Notes: generated by a model not told the origin, from the letters alone. Positions 1 through 8,151 are shown, counted from the first letter of the stretch. The stretch: DNA of 13,896 bases from JBMCLJ01 sp048615375 (GCA_048615375.1 JBMCLJ010000031.1:1-13896); one strand, 5' to 3'. Numbers and translations: made by a program.

Positions 1-1995
1 AACTCTGTAAAACTTTTGCCCAAGTTTACTTAACAGTTCTTTTGGAATTCCTTCACCACTATCTTCTACAGAGAAATAAATGTACTCATCATCAATATCT
101 AATTTTGCTTTAACGTAGCCTTTAAAGGTGTATTTCACTGCATTACTTACAAGATTTGTTACAATTTCTTGAACCTTAGCACTGTCTGAAGTGAATATTG
201 GAACTTTAAATTCAGGTTTTTCGTAAATTAATGACAATCCAGTCTTCAAAGCCATTGGTCTATGGGCATCTATTGCATATTGAATTATATCAACAATATC
301 AACCGGTTGATTCACTATTTCGGCTTTATTATTATCAATTCGAGATGTAGAAAGAGTTGTTTCAACAATGTTTGCTTCCCTTAACAGTGAATCGTTTACC
401 GTATTAACCTTGTCCAGAATATAGTCATAATCAACAATATTCTCCTTTTTCATTAAGTTCACCCTTGACATTAAAAGCTCATTTATATTCTTGGCAACAG
501 TCAATGCAGTTCCTAATTCATGTCCTAGAATGCCAATCATATCTCGCTCTTCTTCATATTTTCTCTGGATTAATTCTTTTTGCTGAGAAATTTCTTTTGT
601 CGCTGATTCGACCTCTTTTTTTAGGGTTTCGCTAAATTCTTTTTGCTTTTGATACAAATCGGCTCTTTGCAAAGAAATACCAAGGATTTGTGTTATCCTC
701 AGTAGGAACTCTATTTCGTATACTGTATAGATCTGATTATCAGATTTTGAGAAAAGTACAAAAAACCTTTTTTTGTCGATAGGAAAAATAGTTTCAATTT
801 CAAGATCAATCAAAATATCGTAAAAGTTGTCATTGATCTCTTGAGATTCTGTCAGATCGACATATCGCCCTTCATGTTTATCCGTCCATTTAAGAATTGG
901 GATAATTTTATGTAAAAAGTTAGGGTTTTTTCCCTTTGAAAGAATTTGTATTAAACTATCCTTTTCCAATTGAAGAATTGTGAACCTTGGCAAATTCATA
1001 CTTTGATCGAGTAAAGATTGAGTTTTGTTGTATATTGACTCCTGATCAATATCTTTTGATATTTGGTTTTCAAAACTATCAATCAACTTCTTTGTCCTCA
1101 AATAATCTGAATTAATATTCCGGTTGAGTAGATTTCTAAATGCTGTTTGTAGTTTTTGAAAGATGAGTATAAACAGTATTGCCTCACCAAAGCCTGAAAG
1201 AATTGCAGGTAAAGAATAAATACTTCCCCATAACCTTGTATTTATCTCATATACTAGGAAAAAAGTACCTAGCGGTATTGTAGAAAGAAGTGCAAAAGAA
1301 ACTACACTACCAATTGCAATATTTAACCTTAAAAAACGATGTTGAGTCACAGCATAGAAAGTAGAACCAACAAATATCATCATTGCCATTGGCCCAAGCG
1401 ATCTTAGCTCAACTCCAAATACTGGGAATATCAAACTGGAAATGAATGTTAATACTAAAGATGTAATTCCCCCAAATAAAATATATTTTATCTGATGCTT
1501 AAAATTTACGTTATTCGATTCAGTGTAAGAAATATAAAGTAATCTAAATGAATAGATAAAAGTAAGAGCAAGAGTAATGCTGTAGAGGAGTTTTAGGTTT
1601 CCATCAGTCGATCTCAATATCAGATCTCCTGCAAGCACACTGTCAACTACAAGTCCTGTAAAACTTAAGGGAATCCAGGACATTTGAATAATAATGAATA
1701 ACCATACCAGCAATTTATTTCTCGGCTGTGAGATTTCATTAATCAGTGTTAAAAAACAAATTGAAATAATTGCAGCTGCAGCAAAACTGGATCGAGTTAA
1801 AATAAGATTCCAATAATCAATATTGTAAAAAACCAGAGTGAGTAAATTTGTTACAACCCATGCAAATTGTGAAAAAATCACACTAAAAAGGAGCAATTGT
1901 CTTTTATCTGTCCTGGTTTTCTTTTTTAGAATATTTACTCCAAAAGAAAGGGTAAGGGCAGATATGAATACTAATATGACAATTTCAATCTCCAT
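1..1995 (-). CDS. 7TM-type membrane sensor histidine kinase (3' end cut by window edge)
   Basis: Sensor kinase that should autophosphorylate on His and pass the phosphate to a response regulator not seen here. 665 codons are present and the frame runs off the left edge. Residues 1-230 are a string of hydrophobic segments resembling the N-terminal 7TM histidine-kinase region. A hydrophilic linker near 300 leads into a weak GAF-like domain (about 305-440). A Lys/Glu/Gln-rich coiled coil (about 445-480) leads into HisKA with phosphoacceptor His492 in GHELGTALT. The ATPase domain shows the N box (Asn618 in NLVSNAVKY) and G1 box (Asp645 in DSGEGIP); the rest lies outside the window. The H box departs from the usual HELRTPLT. 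The ATG at 1995 overlaps the upstream glycosyltransferase stop by 11 nt, implying translational coupling. Base composition is AT-rich like its two upstream partners. Domain order is seen; ligand and partner are unknown. Confidence 0.9.
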   Translation of the reverse strand, partial: MEIEIVILVFISALTLSFGVNILKKKTRTDKRQLLLFSVIFSQFAWVVTNLLTLVFYNIDYWNLILTRSSFAAAAIISICFLTLINEISQPRNKLLVWLFIIIQMSWIPLSFTGLVVDSVLAGDLILRSTDGNLKLLYSITLALTFIYSFRLLYISYTESNNVNFKHQIKYILFGGITSLVLTFISSLIFPVFGVELRSLGPMAMMIFVGSTFYAVTQHRFLRLNIAIGSVVSFALLSTIPLGTFFLVYEINTRLWGSIYSLPAILSGFGEAILFILIFQKLQTAFRNLLNRNINSDYLRTKKLIDSFENQISKDIDQESIYNKTQSLLDQSMNLPRFTILQLEKDSLIQILSKGKNPNFLHKIIPILKWTDKHEGRYVDLTESQEINDNFYDILIDLEIETIFPIDKKRFFVLFSKSDNQIYTVYEIEFLLRITQILGISLQRADLYQKQKEFSETLKKEVESATKEISQQKELIQRKYEEERDMIGILGHELGTALTVAKNINELLMSRVNLMKKENIVDYDYILDKVNTVNDSLLREANIVETTLSTSRIDNNKAEIVNQPVDIVDIIQYAIDAHRPMALKTGLSLIYEKPEFKVPIFTSDSAKVQEIVTNLVSNAVKYTFKGYVKAKLDIDDEYIYFSVEDSGEGIPKELLSKLGQKFYRV

Positions 1996-2683
1996 ATCTA
2001 CTTTCTATATAATTTGCAATATTTTTAGCTCCATTACCAAGTTTTCTAATCTTTACAGAGAACTTTAATGCATTAAGTCTGTATTTATTATTTGTTAATA
2101 ACTCATTTATACCATCAATAATCATCTGATCAAGATTTGGGTTCAGTTTATAATAACTCTCCCTTTTTGAAAATTTAGAAATACTTGTTTTATTTATATT
2201 TAGTCCAAGTCCTAATTCTTCAATGCGGTAAGCAAAATAGGATTGATCTATATTGCAAGGTATACAAATTAGAGGTTTAGCATATCTTAATGCTTGCATA
2301 ATTGTTCCATGAGATCCGGTATTGATTAGAAGATCACATATCTTGCAAGCTTTAAGACCAGGAACAAATTTATAAATCATTGTATTATCATGATTGTATT
2401 TGAAGTCTTTGATTTCAAAATTATTTCCTGTCGAGACAAGGAATTTATACGGAAGTTTGCCGATTACCTCAAAAATATGATTATAGAAATCAAGATTGAA
2501 AATACTTCCTCCAAAACTTAAGTATATGAGCTTTGAGTCGGGATTTGAAGCGGAACCTATTAAAGCAAATGCTACTGGTTGAACACATCCATTAATAGAT
2601 GTTATCCCATGACTTCTTTCTGCTCCACAGGCAATACTTGTGGCGACTTCAATACTAACAGAGCCATTATTGGAGTAAATCAT
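1985..2683 (-). CDS. GT-B glycosyltransferase, C-terminal nucleotide-sugar domain only (GT1/MurG-like)
   Basis: 232 aa, about half the usual ~400 aa of GT1/MGT-type enzymes. The first ~50 residues look like an interdomain tail. From residue 51 (KLIYLSFGGSIFN) the sequence follows the C-terminal Rossmann domain of UDP-glycosyltransferases. The donor-binding signature is GSHGT (His125), then ALRYAKPLICIP and NIDQSYFAYRIEELGLG with the Asp146-Gln147 pair. The acceptor-binding N-terminal domain is absent. The frame stays open upstream into the kinase gene but has no start codon there, so the ATG at 2683 is the only reasonable start; no Shine-Dalgarno is seen. It lies 10 nt after the APH-fold kinase and overlaps the histidine kinase by 11 nt. 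It could be a decayed enzyme, or a subunit that pairs with a separate N-domain protein, as Alg13 does with Alg14. Acceptor and sugar are unknown. Confidence 0.7.
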   Translation of the reverse strand: MIYSNNGSVSIEVATSIACGAERSHGITSINGCVQPVAFALIGSASNPDSKLIYLSFGGSIFNLDFYNHIFEVIGKLPYKFLVSTGNNFEIKDFKYNHDNTMIYKFVPGLKACKICDLLINTGSHGTIMQALRYAKPLICIPCNIDQSYFAYRIEELGLGLNINKTSISKFSKRESYYKLNPNLDQMIIDGINELLTNNKYRLNALKFSVKIRKLGNGAKNIANYIESRYGD

Positions 2684-2693
2684 AAAATGATAG

Positions 2694-3629
2694 TTACGAT
2701 AGTATTGTAAATAAGATCTCCTCTTTCTTTCTAATTTCAGGGATTAAATCAATAGCAGCTGGATTTCCGTTAAATGACCAATAGTTGTACCAATTCTCAT
2801 CACTGAATAAATACCTTAATGAAAAAATAATAATATTCTCTTTGTCATATTGAGAAAGTTTATTTTTCTTTTCATATCCTTCGATAATTGATTTCAGTTT
2901 TTCGTTATAGTCTTCGACACCAGCATTAAAATCCCAGAGTTCTAAAATCAAAACACCAATATCACTAATCAATGGACTCTTCTTTAGCAGTTCAAAATCA
3001 ATAAAGAAATATTTCTTACCAAAATGAAAAATATTATTTGAATTCAAATCATTATGAACAATCCCTTGTGTGAGCTTCTTATAATCAGGAGTTCGCAATT
3101 CATAAAATTGATTTATTTCTGCTAATCTCTCCGGTTTCTGTGCGAGTGGAACTTCGTTTCCCATGAAATCTTTATAGAAGTCAGATTCTTTCAAGCTTGT
3201 AAGTTCTAAACCTAATAAAATTCGATGAAATTCACCTAAAGCCTCCCCAAGATGAATAAAATCTTCTTTGCACTTTGGCGATAACTTAACTAGATCATCT
3301 TTTATTTGAATTGTAATAATTTTATCCTCGGAAATAACATAAAATTCTCCACTGTTTACTTTAATATAATGAGACGAGCTTAATACATCAGATTCTAGCA
3401 AATTAGAAGCGATTTTAATTGCGGTTTTAACCTGTTCAAGCTGTTTCAATGTCTCAATTTTTATTATAAACGATTGACCTTCTTTATTTTTGCCCAGGAA
3501 AATATTATTTCTTGCAACATTATCGCCAAAAGGTTCGATACTTAAATTCAAATTAAATTCATTATTAATAATATTTTGTAAATTTTCCATTGCGTTGATT
3601 ATAGGAGTTGATGAATATAAATTGATCAT
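2694..3629 (-). CDS. Aminoglycoside phosphotransferase (APH)/choline kinase-fold protein
   Basis: 311 aa, typical length for a small-molecule kinase of the APH family, which transfers the ATP gamma-phosphate to a hydroxyl group of a sugar, amino alcohol or drug. Visible elements are the N-lobe Lys57 in SFIIKIE, the helix LGEALGEFHR (about 128-136), the catalytic Brenner-type motif GIVHNDLNSNN with Asp194 and Asn199, and the metal-binding Asp211 in FIDFE. The C-terminal lobe is helical with aromatic residues (NWYNYWSFNG). All catalytic residues seen in active APH enzymes are in place. The ATG at 3629 has no Shine-Dalgarno; an internal ATG at residue 14 (MENLQN) is an alternative start. It is first of a three-gene AT-rich cassette with the half-glycosyltransferase and histidine kinase. 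Family assignment is firm. Substrate is unknown, and drug resistance should not be assumed. Confidence 0.82.
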   Translation of the reverse strand: MINLYSSTPIINAMENLQNIINNEFNLNLSIEPFGDNVARNNIFLGKNKEGQSFIIKIETLKQLEQVKTAIKIASNLLESDVLSSSHYIKVNSGEFYVISEDKIITIQIKDDLVKLSPKCKEDFIHLGEALGEFHRILLGLELTSLKESDFYKDFMGNEVPLAQKPERLAEINQFYELRTPDYKKLTQGIVHNDLNSNNIFHFGKKYFFIDFELLKKSPLISDIGVLILELWDFNAGVEDYNEKLKSIIEGYEKKNKLSQYDKENIIIFSLRYLFSDENWYNYWSFNGNPAAIDLIPEIRKKEEILFTILS

Positions 3630-3649
3630 ATCAAATAAAATTAAAATAA

Positions 3650-3835
3650 GAGCAGCTATTACCTTTATATCTGCATTTTATCAACAAATATCCTGGTTTA
3701 TTTTCAATTTTTAACAGTGGTGCACTTCGTTTTGGGATCTCCAGTCAACATGGTCACGGTAAAGGTATTCGTGCTGATACTGGAGTGGCGGATAGTTGTG
3801 GGAGTTGTTTGGTGTTTTTAGAGGAAAAGAAGTAG
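3650..3835 (+). pseudogene. Start-less coding relic, C-terminal fragment of an unrecognised protein
   Basis: In frame 2, between a stop at 3647-3649 and TAG at 3833-3835, lie 61 open codons with no ATG, GTG or TTG before the last quarter. The downstream part has coding-like codon choice (GGT, CGT, GCT, GAT) and the peptide contains SSQHGHGKGIRADTG followed by SCGSC, giving an HxH then CxxC pattern that could bind metal. The reading starts inside the AT-rich edge of the left cassette and its distinctive half begins near 3716, where base composition changes. I do not recognise the family. The simplest reading is the surviving 3' end of a gene whose 5' part was lost at the junction; a chance open frame is the alternative. 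Confidence 0.3.
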
Positions 3836-3869
3836 TATTGAGAATAAAAGTATAAAGGAACTGATACCG

Positions 3870-3962
3870 ATGAAAAGTACTTTAGATTTGCATGAGCGTA
3901 ATTTAGCAAACATGGTAGTGAACATTCTAGCATTACCAGAACCAGTAGTGAAGTTACTCTAA
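3870..3962 (+). CDS. Possible 30-aa small ORF
   Basis: An ATG at 3870 opens 30 codons ending in TAA at 3960-3962. A purine-rich AAAGGAA stretch sits about 9 nt before the start and could serve as a ribosome binding site. The peptide begins MKSTLDLHERNLANMV and ends LPEPVVKLL; it is neither a membrane segment nor a signal peptide. It runs convergent to the aminopeptidase gene, with 18 nt between the two stops. It may belong to the same damaged locus as the relic just upstream. No family recognised; a random ORF of this size is quite possible. Confidence 0.2.
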   Translation: MKSTLDLHERNLANMVVNILALPEPVVKLL

Positions 3963-3980
3963 ATATCTTAAATACAATTG

Positions 3981-5177
3981 TTATTCCAGCTGAAACATCC
4001 CATCCATATAAATCACCCGTTCAGTACCATCGACTAATGTTGCGGTTACTGTGCGGTTGGTTGTGGACATGATGTCGGTGTGTACTACGCTATCATTAAA
4101 GCCTAATTCTTCCCATTCAGTTTCTGAAACGCTGGTGACATCACCGCGATAGCTATCTTTGTAAGCCATGCCAAGGGCAATATGAGTATTACCGAATTCG
4201 CCTCCAACATTTTCATCATACAAAGTTTCACCCATGAATCTGGTAATCCTGCTGAAACGCTTGTCAGTTAAGCTGAATTCGCCAATTTTATCAGCGTTTT
4301 CTGTCGCTATCATATTTTTCAGAACCTCCTCGTTCTTTGTAGCGCTGCTTGAGGTGACTACACCATCTTTAAATTCAAGCGCTATACCTTCAATGAGATT
4401 TCCATATCGGTATAATGGTTGGTTGAATCGTATCCTGCCCTCGGTACCACGCCAGTCAGGAGAGACGAACAGTTCGAATGAGGGAATATTTCTACCACTT
4501 CCACCAAGCCATTTTCTGTCTTTTCCCACTTTAACCTTAAGGTCGACATCTTCGCCTTCGATATGCAGCCATTCAATCTGTAACTCGTCCAGCTTTGACT
4601 TATACGTTTCAATCTGTGACATAATCTCTTTCCATTTTTGTACTGGATCTTCCTCATCCAGGTAGCAGGCGGTGACAATTTCTGCCCAATATTCCTCCAG
4701 TGACATATTGACTTCATCTGCCATTGCCTGTGTCCCAAAAAGTCCGAGGGTCCAGGTGAGCTTGCCGCGATCTTCTTTATCACGACGGGCATCCATATAA
4801 AACTTGCGGGCTTGAGTAGCCGCCATGATTTTTCTGCTATCTATGCCTTCGAGTTCGTGCTTATCCGATTCTGCCAATATTGAAATAATATGTGTACAAT
4901 CTGCTACTCTTCCCAGGAGTATGTTCTTTGGTACATACGATACTTGTTCTTCATCCGCCAGCTCTAAAAAGCTCCTTGCAATACCATCAGGTTTATATTC
5001 AATAATGGGATGGGCTCCTGCCTTCAAGATAGTTTCCTGAAGGGGCAGGAGGAAAGGTTTGGCACACTCAGGGACTGAAACGAATACGACATCACCTTCT
5101 TGAACGCCTTCACCGCTCCATAGAGCAAAATTAACTAAAACATCAGCATATTTTTCGAGTATTTTCTGGTCTGGCAT
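3981..5177 (-). CDS. M29-family metal-dependent aminopeptidase (AmpS/PepS/aminopeptidase T type)
   Basis: 398 aa, the usual length for M29 aminopeptidases, which remove N-terminal residues from short peptides in the cytoplasm using two metal ions. The metal and catalytic residues of the family can be placed: Glu235 in NIPSFELFVSP, Glu300 in KIGEFSL, His332 and Tyr339 in GNTHIALGMAY, and His366/Asp368 in DSVVHTDIM. The N-terminal domain (about 1-190) carries the usual EGDVVFV and EYWAEIV segments. No signal peptide. The ATG at 5177 lies 6 nt after the stop of the M16C peptidase gene and has no Shine-Dalgarno, so translation is probably coupled to the upstream gene. The pair suggests stepwise peptide breakdown: M16C cuts oligopeptides and this enzyme trims the products to amino acids. 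Family assignment is firm; metal and residue preference cannot be read from the sequence. Confidence 0.93.
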   Translation of the reverse strand: MPDQKILEKYADVLVNFALWSGEGVQEGDVVFVSVPECAKPFLLPLQETILKAGAHPIIEYKPDGIARSFLELADEEQVSYVPKNILLGRVADCTHIISILAESDKHELEGIDSRKIMAATQARKFYMDARRDKEDRGKLTWTLGLFGTQAMADEVNMSLEEYWAEIVTACYLDEEDPVQKWKEIMSQIETYKSKLDELQIEWLHIEGEDVDLKVKVGKDRKWLGGSGRNIPSFELFVSPDWRGTEGRIRFNQPLYRYGNLIEGIALEFKDGVVTSSSATKNEEVLKNMIATENADKIGEFSLTDKRFSRITRFMGETLYDENVGGEFGNTHIALGMAYKDSYRGDVTSVSETEWEELGFNDSVVHTDIMSTTNRTVTATLVDGTERVIYMDGMFQLE

Positions 5178-5183
5178 AGGTAA

Positions 5184-8117
5184 TTATAACTTATGAACAG
5201 TAAAAGTAATCTGGTGCTTTTTACAGCTATGTTCTGCTTTGTTTCTGTCACCAATAATTACTATGGATTTTTCCTTATCCGCTGCTTTTTTGAGCATCAT
5301 ACCAAGTTGTTGTAATTCTTCAACAGTGCATGAGAGCACATCGTCACGCCACGCCTGTCTTATTTCATCTGTGTATCCGGTCAGGTACCAGTCCATCGCT
5401 GCCCAGCCTTTCTCGTAAGGCAGTAACAATGAATCAAGCGAGCCGACTGTACTAATCACAGCTCCTTCTATCTCTTTTTTTGAAAACTGCCTGGTAGCAA
5501 GGTATTCTGGTAGTTCACGATATACCGTGATAGTCTGGCAGGTATTTGGATCCCGATAGGATACTGTCATGAAGGTATTATTTCGCAGGTCAAACTTTGC
5601 CCAGGCTCCATATGCTCCGCCTTGCATGCGTACTCTATTCCACATATAGTCTCCGCAGAGGAGCACGTTTGCTACATAGCATGTTCCGGGGTTATCGGGC
5701 CTTTCTATAGTATAACATTCACCAACATAATTGACTGATGAAGGCATAGCAAAAAACTCATAAGCTACTCCTCGCGGATACCTGGTAATGACAGTTCCAT
5801 TTGTTTTGGATGCAAGTGTACCAAGCATCCTGGTAATTATATCTTTTACTGTCGGAAGAAATGTTTTTGTAGCAGTTATATTAACTACTACGTTTTCGCC
5901 ATTGATGAGTTTTTTATGAAGTGTTGTGAGCTTTTCTACGAAATCCTCACCTTGTGTATCGTAGCAAGCAATGAGGTCTTTGAGCTGTTTGTAGAATGTG
6001 ATACCTGAGGTATGTTCAGTAATGAAGGAAGACGCTGAAAAATGTGCGGTCATTCTCCTCATAGTAAACTTATGGCCTTCGCTGATAAGTTGTGGTTCAA
6101 GTTTGAGTACCATTTCTTTCAGGACTTGTTTAATCCTGGCGGTGTCGCTCAGGTCTACTCCATTCAGAATTGTTGTCAGGGTATCAAGCGCTTTATCCAC
6201 GTTCTCTTCCAGAAGTGTGAGAGTTATAAAAAATTTTGAAACTTCCTTTGATTCGTTTTCCAGCGTTGAGGTGGTGTATATTTTTGTATCAAGTGCACCT
6301 GTGTACGTATCCATTGCTAATGCAACCTGGTCGTGCGGCATCGCCTTCGTTCCCAGCTTCTGATAGCACTTCCCGAGCACATTCAGGCAAAACAGTAATT
6401 CGTCATCGATCTCACTCAAATCAAATCCAAAATCCAGGTATACGACTCCGTTCGTGTTGGTGGGGTGGCTGATGAATGTGTTTTTGCCCGCGTGTTCTAT
6501 TTCTGTAGGGACATGCATTGTTTCTTTTGGTATATCCTGCAGAGCGAGCTGAGGAATTGCGTTGCGGGCTTCTTCGCTATCAGGGGTTTGTTGCCATTGT
6601 TTGAGCTGTTCTGCTGCAGAAGATATTTCGTCCAGTTGTTGTTCGGATAACTCATTTTTAATTCTTTTGAGATTATTTTGTTCAATTTCGTCACGCTTCT
6701 GTGTGAATTCAGGATCCGGAGTTATACGTATGACTGCTTTTTTTGTAGTGTTAAGAAGATACCTCTTTATGAGATTTTCAAAAAAAGGTTCTCCCTCCGC
6801 TATTTTATTTCTGATGTGTTTTATCTCTTTCTCAAATGACAGTGCCTCAAACGGATCTCTTCCATAATTCCACTCTGAGAACACCCATCGTAATAGTTTA
6901 ATTTCCTGTGGGTATCTTTCATTATCCTGTGCAATTTCTCTTTTGGTAAACTCCACCTTATTTATCCCCGCCTCAACCAGCTCAAGAGCAATTCCCCTGG
7001 ATTGTTTGGTAAGTGTATCCATAATTACCCGCTCTACTTTTTCCATTTCTTCCCGTTGGACTCCCTTTAAACCAATTACGAACAGAGGGTTTTTCAGCTC
7101 GGTAAGGTAGCAGGCTCCTGTTGGATTACCGTGTATTTCAAGAAGACTCTCGCCCAACTCAGTATCAAGCAATGCCTTTCGCAAAGGTGAAGCCGAAGAT
7201 CTGATCAAAATATAGTCCAGTATCTCGAGTCCGATCTGATCCAGGCGGTCAGGTTCGCCAAGATTCCAGGTCGATACCGCTATGCACCTGGCTCCTTCTG
7301 CTTCATCTCCAAGATAGTTCTTATTCATAATTACTGGATTTGTAAAAGCTTCTTGTTGAGGAATCGCAGTATCAAGTGCCAACGGCTCAAACTCTTTTAA
7401 GTATGCGTCAATCCTGTAGAGCTTATCGTTAATATCAACATTTCCGGCAATAATAAACTGTGCATTTGAAGGATGATAGAATGTTTTGTGGAAAGAAAGA
7501 AACTCATCATAAGTAAGATGAGGAATATCAAGCGGGTCTCCACCAGAGTTAACAGTGTACACGGGTATATCAGGATAACCTGCTTGAATAACATATTCTT
7601 CAAGTACGTTTTCCGGGTCTGAAAAGGCACCTTTCATTTCATTAAACACAACCCCCTTGTAAAACAGGCGTCCGTCTTCTCCGATCTCATAATGCCAGCC
7701 TTCCTGTTTGAAAACTTTTTCGTCAAGACCAGGGTAAAATACCGTGTCCAGGTACACATCCATAATATTATCAAAATCCTTATCGTTTTTGGTCGTAAAG
7801 GGATACACTGTTTTATCCGACCAGGTGAACGCGTTAAGGAATGTATGTAAAGAGGTCTTTAATAATGTTGCAAATGGGTCTTTTAGAGGATACTTTCTTG
7901 AGCCACACAATACCGAATGTTCCAGGATATGTGCAACACCAGTTGAATCGTGTGGTAATGTTTTAAATCCTACGGAAAAAAGCTTGTTCTCATTATTGCT
8001 CTTGAGGAAGAATATTTCTGCACCTGTCTTGTTATGTTTATATAAAGTAGCTTCTATATCGTACTCAGATATCAGTTGTTTGTGTTTTATAGTAAAGGCG
8101 GTCGCTGCATCAGTCAT
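5184..8117 (-). CDS. PreP/Cym1-like M16C zinc metallopeptidase (insulinase superfamily)
   Basis: 977 aa, full length for the presequence protease/Cym1 class, which encloses and cuts unfolded oligopeptides in a two-halved chamber. The inverted zinc motif HILEH (His63, Glu66, His67) stands in the class-typical HILEHSVLCGSRKYPLKDPF, and the third ligand is Glu160 in FNEMKGAFSDP. Arg830 and Tyr836 in RMQGGAYGAW match in spacing the substrate-positioning Arg/Tyr pair of plant PreP. Order: M16 peptidase domain (about 20-250), inactive M16 domain (to about 460), M16C-associated helical hinge region (about 480-740), and the C-terminal half (to 977). No signal or targeting peptide is seen, so it should act in the cytoplasm. 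It is first gene of an operon with the M29 aminopeptidase and is preceded by a promoter that leaves almost no leader. All active-site residues are intact. Confidence 0.95.
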   Translation of the reverse strand: MTDAATAFTIKHKQLISEYDIEATLYKHNKTGAEIFFLKSNNENKLFSVGFKTLPHDSTGVAHILEHSVLCGSRKYPLKDPFATLLKTSLHTFLNAFTWSDKTVYPFTTKNDKDFDNIMDVYLDTVFYPGLDEKVFKQEGWHYEIGEDGRLFYKGVVFNEMKGAFSDPENVLEEYVIQAGYPDIPVYTVNSGGDPLDIPHLTYDEFLSFHKTFYHPSNAQFIIAGNVDINDKLYRIDAYLKEFEPLALDTAIPQQEAFTNPVIMNKNYLGDEAEGARCIAVSTWNLGEPDRLDQIGLEILDYILIRSSASPLRKALLDTELGESLLEIHGNPTGACYLTELKNPLFVIGLKGVQREEMEKVERVIMDTLTKQSRGIALELVEAGINKVEFTKREIAQDNERYPQEIKLLRWVFSEWNYGRDPFEALSFEKEIKHIRNKIAEGEPFFENLIKRYLLNTTKKAVIRITPDPEFTQKRDEIEQNNLKRIKNELSEQQLDEISSAAEQLKQWQQTPDSEEARNAIPQLALQDIPKETMHVPTEIEHAGKNTFISHPTNTNGVVYLDFGFDLSEIDDELLFCLNVLGKCYQKLGTKAMPHDQVALAMDTYTGALDTKIYTTSTLENESKEVSKFFITLTLLEENVDKALDTLTTILNGVDLSDTARIKQVLKEMVLKLEPQLISEGHKFTMRRMTAHFSASSFITEHTSGITFYKQLKDLIACYDTQGEDFVEKLTTLHKKLINGENVVVNITATKTFLPTVKDIITRMLGTLASKTNGTVITRYPRGVAYEFFAMPSSVNYVGECYTIERPDNPGTCYVANVLLCGDYMWNRVRMQGGAYGAWAKFDLRNNTFMTVSYRDPNTCQTITVYRELPEYLATRQFSKKEIEGAVISTVGSLDSLLLPYEKGWAAMDWYLTGYTDEIRQAWRDDVLSCTVEELQQLGMMLKKAADKEKSIVIIGDRNKAEHSCKKHQITFTVHKL

Positions 8118-8123
8118 GCTTTG

Positions 8124-8151
8124 ATTGTAGCATCTTGCTTGCTCTATGCAA
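8124..8151 (-). promoter_or_regulatory. Promoter of the M16C peptidase operon (leaderless layout)
   Basis: On the minus strand, TTGCAT (8151-8146) and TACAAT (8129-8124) are separated by 16 nt. The -10 box ends only 6 nt before the ATG at 8117, so a transcript starting about 7 nt after the box begins at or next to the start codon. No Shine-Dalgarno could fit. This fits the lack of any ribosome binding site for this gene. Confidence 0.55.

Larger units (their letters stand above)
3630..3980. other. 351-nt interval without a firm gene; composition switch
   Basis: This interval lies between the start of the APH-fold kinase and the stop of the M29 aminopeptidase. Up to about 3716 it is AT-rich like the left cassette; beyond that the composition matches the genes on the right. 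It holds the start-less relic and the 30-codon ORF listed separately. I see no tRNA-like fold, no direct repeats flanking the cassette, no transposase fragment I can name, and no good terminator. A promoter for the leftward cassette should lie in 3630-3720, but no convincing -35/-10 pair is visible. Confidence 0.5.

Noticed and set aside
1838..2068. 76-codon plus-strand open frame
   Set aside because: It is antisense to the 5' end of the histidine kinase and the 3' end of the glycosyltransferase, both well supported.
3836..3963. Minus-strand small membrane peptide opposite the 30-codon ORF
   Set aside because: A hydrophobic run exists in this frame, but no Shine-Dalgarno or promoter supports a start, and AT-rich DNA readily gives such runs.
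4382..4792. 136-codon minus-strand open frame
   Set aside because: It is a shifted frame within the M29 aminopeptidase, whose own frame carries all family metal ligands.
7744..8124. 126-codon plus-strand open frame
   Set aside because: It is antisense to the N-terminal zinc domain of the M16C peptidase, with no homology pattern and no ribosome binding site; it reflects codon bias of the real gene.
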